From: Isoetes taiwanensis
Lineage: Eukaryota > Streptophyta > Lycopodiopsida > Isoetales > Isoetaceae
NCBI GenBank assembly: GCA_021234155.1
Contig: JAJEKV010000079.1
Location: 2,950,261 to 3,014,260 of the forward strand
Direction: 5' to 3'
DNA length: 64,000 nucleotides
The position numbers were made by a program, and so were the translations under genes. The notes under the pieces were generated by a model, which saw only the letters and a list, made by a program, of their open reading frames with translations, did not search any database and had not been told where the DNA came from. Shown in pieces: positions 59,119 to 64,000 of the stretch (within the stretch, counting starts at the first letter, position 1; every line of letters begins with the position of its first letter).

Positions 59119-61829
59119 AGTACACAACTAGGTTAGGACTTGTTAAAAACCTCAAACCAATCCATTCTCAAATTTGATAGGCTATCCTTCTTGTTTTGGG
59201 ATGGGCAAAACGTTTTTATGCCTTTCCTATTATTTTCTATACCAAAAAGGATAGGAAAAAAAGTGACTTTATGAGTTGAAAGTATATTTTTTTCATTGCA
59301 ACCCCTTCTGGCAGTTTAAAATTATGTGCGCCAAACATGTCAACCCCACCCTAGTAGTTTAAAATTATACCACCAATAAACATAGTCGTGCACCATTGCT
59401 CTTCTTTCATCATTTCATACTATCTATCTACACTTTTAAATGGCAGTTCCAAAATTTTAACCTTTCGAACGACAAATATATATTTTGATTGTCTTTTCGT
59501 ATGATAGGCATTTGATCATTGGATACCTTTCATTTGTAATACACAATTTTTTTTTAACTTGTTTTGACAGGCCAAAATGCCAAAAACAGGCATGGAAGTC
59601 GTCAAATTTGAGCTATGAGGCCAATCAGCCCTGGCGTCCTCAGCTGATGCCACGTGGCATTTTCTCGTCCCTGGATGTTGATTCAGTACTTTAGTTGTAA
59701 AATGAACATTCTCTTTTGCATTATATTTCACATTCCATTTTAATTCACATCAGTTTTGAAAAGAAATTGACTGCCCATAAGAAAAAAAAAAAAAAAAAAA
59801 AGGAGTTGGATCCATGCCTACAGTCTCCCTGTGAAACAAATAAGCTTTATATTCCAATAAAATGTACGTATGAACATGCTTTGATTGAGCCTGTGTATGT
59901 TCTGTTCTAGCTTTTGAGTAAAGATGCAAATGTACTTTTGAGTAAAGAAAAGCCATGATCTTGATAGCTCTATCAAAGTTCGATGGCAAAGCCATGATCT
60001 TCAGTAGCTCTATCATATTTCCTTTTCCTATCAATGTCGTGAAACAATGAATTTTTTTCTGTTACAAAGTAACACACAACCGCTCTCTTCTGACCTACAT
60101 CAGAAAAAATGCTCCTGTTTTTTCTTCATCTTTCTCAATTTTTTGTACTTGGTCATTTTCGCTTCATAAAACAACCCTTTTCCTTTTACATAACTCTTTG
60201 AAATGCAAAGTTCCATTTTGGCACCAATTCAAGAGCTCTGTGTAAGAGCTTGCCAAGGCCTAAAGGGCCATCTGCATGCTCGAATCTGCCGAAAAGAAGC
60301 GGTTTAGCAGTTATGACTAGAAATTAGTGATCAACAATCACACATCGAACAAAAAATAAAATTAATGCCAGAAATCAGAAAGGATAATTGGAAAATGCAA
60401 ACAGAAAGGAAGAAGATTGAAGGAACATGAATGTGAACCTAGACTCATAAGAACCACCAAAAATAAAAAAGGAAAGACATTCTGAATTAGTCTATTGCAG
60501 GCCAAATAAGAAGAATCATGGTTAGGCAGTTGAGGCAATTCATCATAGAAATGACATTCTTTTCATAGTGGTCTCCACAAGAGCACAAAGGGAACCAGCA
60601 TCCATAGGAGCAATGAAATATTCTAAGAATTACAGAAAATAATCTTCTGAATATTCTTTTGCAAGAAACACTCCATCGCCTGTTTCCGACAAAAATCCCC
60701 TGCTATCTTTGTTCCGGTAAAAATCCTTGCTCTGCTCTGCCATACCTTTGTAAGCAAGTTTGATCCAACTCCAACTTTCGTTTCCAGCATTGTGCTCATA
60801 TTTCGAAACAAATCGAGAGTACCCATCAAAAAAATCTCCAACAATCCCCTGTTTTTAACAAAATCTCAGAAATCCAATTCTGTTCTTGAGATATAATCTC
60901 TGTTTCTGAAACAAATTTAAGCCTCTATTAATTCAAGCAAGAGATTTGAAAATTTCATGCCCAATTTAACGATCAGACTAGCAGATGTTCCAAGATTTGC
61001 CTTCCAGGATGCCGATGTAATTAAGCCTAATATTCTTACTCCTGGATCTCTGATTTTAGGCTTTTGGACCTTAAACCTCTAACTGCTCGAAACAGAGCAT
61101 CTAATCAGATTTTTTTTTCTTGACCCTAATTCTTTTTCCTTGCAGGGAAGATATTTGCCATGGTTTCTAGCACTACCACTCATCATATCACCAGGATTGC
61201 TGCATTGATCAAATGCAAGTTAGCTTGAGCCGTGCTACTATACCTTTGGCTATGGTGTCCATATTGTTCAACGCTCTTGCATAAAGAAAATCTTTTGCAG
61301 CACAAAAACAATATAAAGCTGGAGAATAGGCTACAGAAGATAAAGTAAAACTTGCCCGGACATGAGTTTAGATGAGGCCAACCCTCCCCTCTCAAGGATC
61401 ATGGCAAATAACCCTCTCGGCCTATCGGCCTCGATGTTTATTTGCTATAATCCCCTCCAGGGCATGGCTATCATATTCTTAACATGAGCACAACTATAAA
61501 CGTAATAAGCATTGGCTTAAAATTATGCCAGAATCGAGGCACATGGGTGATCATATGCAAAATACATGAATTGAAGGAGTCATTTTTTTCGGATCAGCAC
61601 AGCAACTCAAACATCATATGCTTCCATATGAGCGATGTAATAATTTGTCGCCGATTTTTTGTTGATAAAGTTTTCCTTTCCAAATCGTTGTTTCAACTGT
61701 GTTGTGTTTGCAAAATTGGAAGTCTTGGCCTTGCAAAGTTCTTTTAAATGGGATTTATAAAGAAACAGGGAGGGCACAACAAAGTAGAGGCACCAACTCA
61801 GCTTGATAAATCTAAAATGTTAGATGGTT

Positions 61830-62260
61830 TTGAAGAATGTGGCATTCATCCTTAATACATTTCAAATTGTAGCACTGACAGAACCTTTCATCTCGCGCTT
61901 CTCAAATCCATCTGCCTATCTCAATTTGAAGGCGATGAGCATCAGTGTAGGTGGACGCAATGAGTTCGCGCTTTTGAAAGCTAAATGTGTTCGCAGGTAG
62001 GGCTGTGGATTGTGGTTCCCACTTGAGCCTGGGATTGAAGTGTGCGATTTTTAGTAGTTCCAATGCCCCAACATCTCAAAGCTTGCTGCAGAAGCATCCC
62101 TTGAGATACTTTCAAGTGATTGTGATCCTCCTCTTTTTGTACCTATATGCATCCATGCTCCTGCACATTCCAGCTGAAGAGCCAATAAGGTTGCTTCTCC
62201 TTCCAGCAGGCTTTGAGGTGATGCGAACTAATGGCCATGGTATAGGCGAGTAGTGTTTTT
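61830..62260 (-). mobile_element. LINE A/B-family fragment, second duplication copy
   Basis: Counterpart of 54205-54560, with the same C-terminal RT region on the minus strand; slightly longer. Confidence 0.65.
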
Positions 62261-62528
62261 GTAGTTTATTTCTAGAATTCAAAGATGTAAAAAGTTTGGT
62301 GAACTCGCTAAAAGGGAATAGCAAATTTGGGAACCTCCAGCAAATCTTGGAAGAATTTAAAGTATATAAAAAAAAATTAATCATTATTACAAGATCTAAT
62401 TGATGCAATATTTTCTATTGATTTGTTCGTAGGAAGAACCAAAACACTTTCAACACCTTTATAGCAACATCGATAATATATAAGCCCCAAAAGGAAAACT
62501 AGCATATGCAGTTTCACAATATGGTAAG

Positions 62529-62701
62529 AGAATGGAATAGAATAGAATGTATTTTTATCATCCATGGAGACCAAATGGCCTATAGGAACCAAACAAGGAG
62601 AGCAGCAAGCATATTATTGTGAGGATTAAAAAACCACCGCCCCGAAGGGTTTTTGAGGGAAAAACTTTAGCAGTAATAAGTATGCTAATAGACTGTACAA
62701 T
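62529..62701 (-). mobile_element. LINE 3' end, interrupted by a foldback element
   Basis: Counterpart of 54907-55075: ATTCT tail, CCATGGATGATAAAAA, GGTTCCTATAGGCC and the TTCG hairpin (62625-62660). The LINE continues beyond the foldback element from 63253 to the window end. Confidence 0.8.
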
Positions 62702-63252
62702 CATTAAGGATTTTTTTAGATCATAAAAGGGCCTTCTAAGAACTGCTGACTAAGCTATATGAACAACCAATCAGAAAACAGAACTGGTAATCCAGTCAGC
62801 AAAACAGTTATAACTAACTCACTGGATCACATTTTCTAGCATAAGTGTTGATAGAAAAGTCCAAATGAGCTTTTGTTTGGTCCAATAGATAGATCTCATT
62901 GAGATCTTTCCAACCTTGGGTGGTTTGCATATCTTTTAGCCCGGCGAGGATAGTAAAAAATGGTAAAAACCATATTTTTTGGAGTTTTGACAATCATAAG
63001 TGGTTAAAATATGTGCAAAGCACCTAATATTAGAAAGATCTCGACGAGATCTATCCATTGCACTAAACGAGAGCTCATTTGGACTTTTCTATCAATAGTT
63101 ATGCTAGAAAATATGATCCAGTGAGTTAGTTATAACAGTTTTGCTGACTGGACCCGTCAGGCTCTGATTTCTGATTGGTAGTTCATTTATCTTCATTTGG
63201 CTTAGTTGGCATGTTTTGAAGGCCCTTTTTTAATCTCAAAAAAACCCTAATG
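62702..63252. mobile_element. Foldback (long inverted repeat) element, 551 bp
   Basis: The two halves are inverted copies of each other. The left arm begins CATTAAGGATTTTTTTAGAT and AAAAGGGCCTTC. The right arm, reversed, begins CATTAGGGTTTTTTTGAGAT and AAAAAAGGGCCTTC. Further matching blocks include TTATAACTAACTCACTGGAT, CTAGCATAA, TTGATAGAAAAGTCCAAATG and GATAGATCTC; arms are about 240 bp. The central loop is about 70 bp. No coding frame. Copy 1 of the duplication lacks it exactly (...TGTACAAT|CGTATAGG...), so the ends are CATTA...TAATG with no clear target-site duplication. Confidence 0.85.
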
Positions 63253-64000
63253 CGTATAGGACAATTCAATGCTACACCAGAGGACACAGCTAAGTTTGTG
63301 TATCCATAATCTCATGAAGGTATGATCCCAACAAGCCCAGAGGCTGTGTTCAACAATACATACGACATCTGGTCATGCATAACTAATTGAACATACTGTG
63401 CCCGAATATGATTGAATGCTGGGCAGGTCTGAAGGGCATGGCATTCATCCTCAATGGCGCCCTATTTGTAACACTGACAGATCCTGTTCTCATGTGCCTC
63501 TCGAGTTCATCGGCCTATCTCCATGCAGAGGCAATGCTCACCCTTGTGGATGGGAGCTATGAATCTGCGTTTCTTCATGGGCAAATGGATGCGCAAATAG
63601 TGTTTGGGCCTCGTTTGAGCCTGGAATTGACTTGCTGCCATTAGTGCCATCTTGACATGCATCAAAGCATCCGCATCCCAGAGCTTGCCGAGAAAGCAAG
63701 CATCAAGGTACTGTCTCAATGCATCGTGGTCCTTCTTTGTCCGTACCTGCACGCATCTATGTGTCTGTACATTCCATTGTGAGAACTACTAAGCTTGCTT
63801 GTCCTTCCAACAGGCTTTGAGGCATTGTGGACCCATTGCTATGGACAAAGCAAGATTGGGCAAACGGGCATTACCCATATTAACTACCTTTTGGAAGTAA
63901 ATATATGATGGTCTAGCACAACCCTCTGAAAAGGTAGAAAACTCGTCTCCTGGAGTAGGGTCTGATATGGAATGGTGGACTTTACCCCAGTTGCTCGTGC
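63253..64000 (-). mobile_element. LINE A/B-family coding remnant, second duplication copy
   Basis: Counterpart of 55060-55828. Minus-strand pieces include LRQYLDACFLGKLWDADAL and HYLRIHLPMKKRRFIAPIH, matching the LINE B C-terminal region. Broken by frameshifts; continues past the window. Confidence 0.75.

Larger units (their letters stand above)
59119..64000 (+). repeat. Direct segmental duplication, second copy (runs off the window)
   Basis: Same sequence as 50769-55828, offset by 8350 bp at the left end. It lacks the 43-bp LINE-tail insertion and carries a 551-bp foldback element absent from copy 1. It also retains about 80 bp near 62070-62150 that copy 1 has lost. The match is still continuous at base 64000. 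Confidence 0.9.

Noticed and set aside
53488-61395. Similar minus-strand frames in both duplication copies (53488-53670 and 61183-61395).
   Set aside because: Small length differences shift the frame between copies, so the protein sequence is not conserved.

Overview
The window looks like nuclear DNA of a land plant. The intact gene is late-embryogenesis-abundant (LEA) type, the U1 snRNA has plant-style promoter spacing, and the broken genes are relatives of plant borate exporters, HAL3 decarboxylases, GT31 galactosyltransferases, F-box and PPR genes. Low gene density, long microsatellites, many decayed LINEs and Helitron ends suggest a large repeat-rich genome. A fern or another seed-free vascular plant is my best guess, but this is inference; no sequence here fixes the species.

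Layout. 0-10 kb: exon-like traces of an unknown minus-strand gene, an intact F-box gene (2030-3751), Helitron 3' ends, an intronless broken galactosyltransferase copy, a pair of related repeat elements, and a decayed second F-box copy. 10-18.4 kb: two decayed tandem arrays, then two copies of one LINE family (A, with ORF1 and ORF2; B, 5'-truncated) separated by a block holding a phased heat-shock-element-like array. 18.4-27.5 kb: mostly non-coding, with a (TTG)n tract and LINE 3' ends. 27.5-31 kb: a well-preserved U1 snRNA gene followed by a decayed but still split borate-transporter gene. 31-43 kb: LINE 2, a Helitron end, PPR and HAL3 pseudogenes, LINE 3 (plant L1 type) and a (TAA)n tract. 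43.8-50.4 kb: more Helitron-type hairpins and LINE 4 on the minus strand. 50.8-64 kb: a direct duplication with an 8.35-kb period whose two copies flank an apparently intact three-exon LEA gene. The second copy runs off the window.

The only genes that look functional are the F-box gene, the U1 snRNA gene and the LEA gene. The rest is transposon or pseudogene. The most interesting signals are in the repeats: LINE 3' ends sharing a terminal signature but carrying different microsatellite tails; a 3'-UTR hairpin whose loop alternates between TTCG and GAAA; Helitron hairpins with compensatory changes; and the duplication, which gives clean empty/occupied site pairs for a 43-bp LINE-tail insertion and a 551-bp foldback element.
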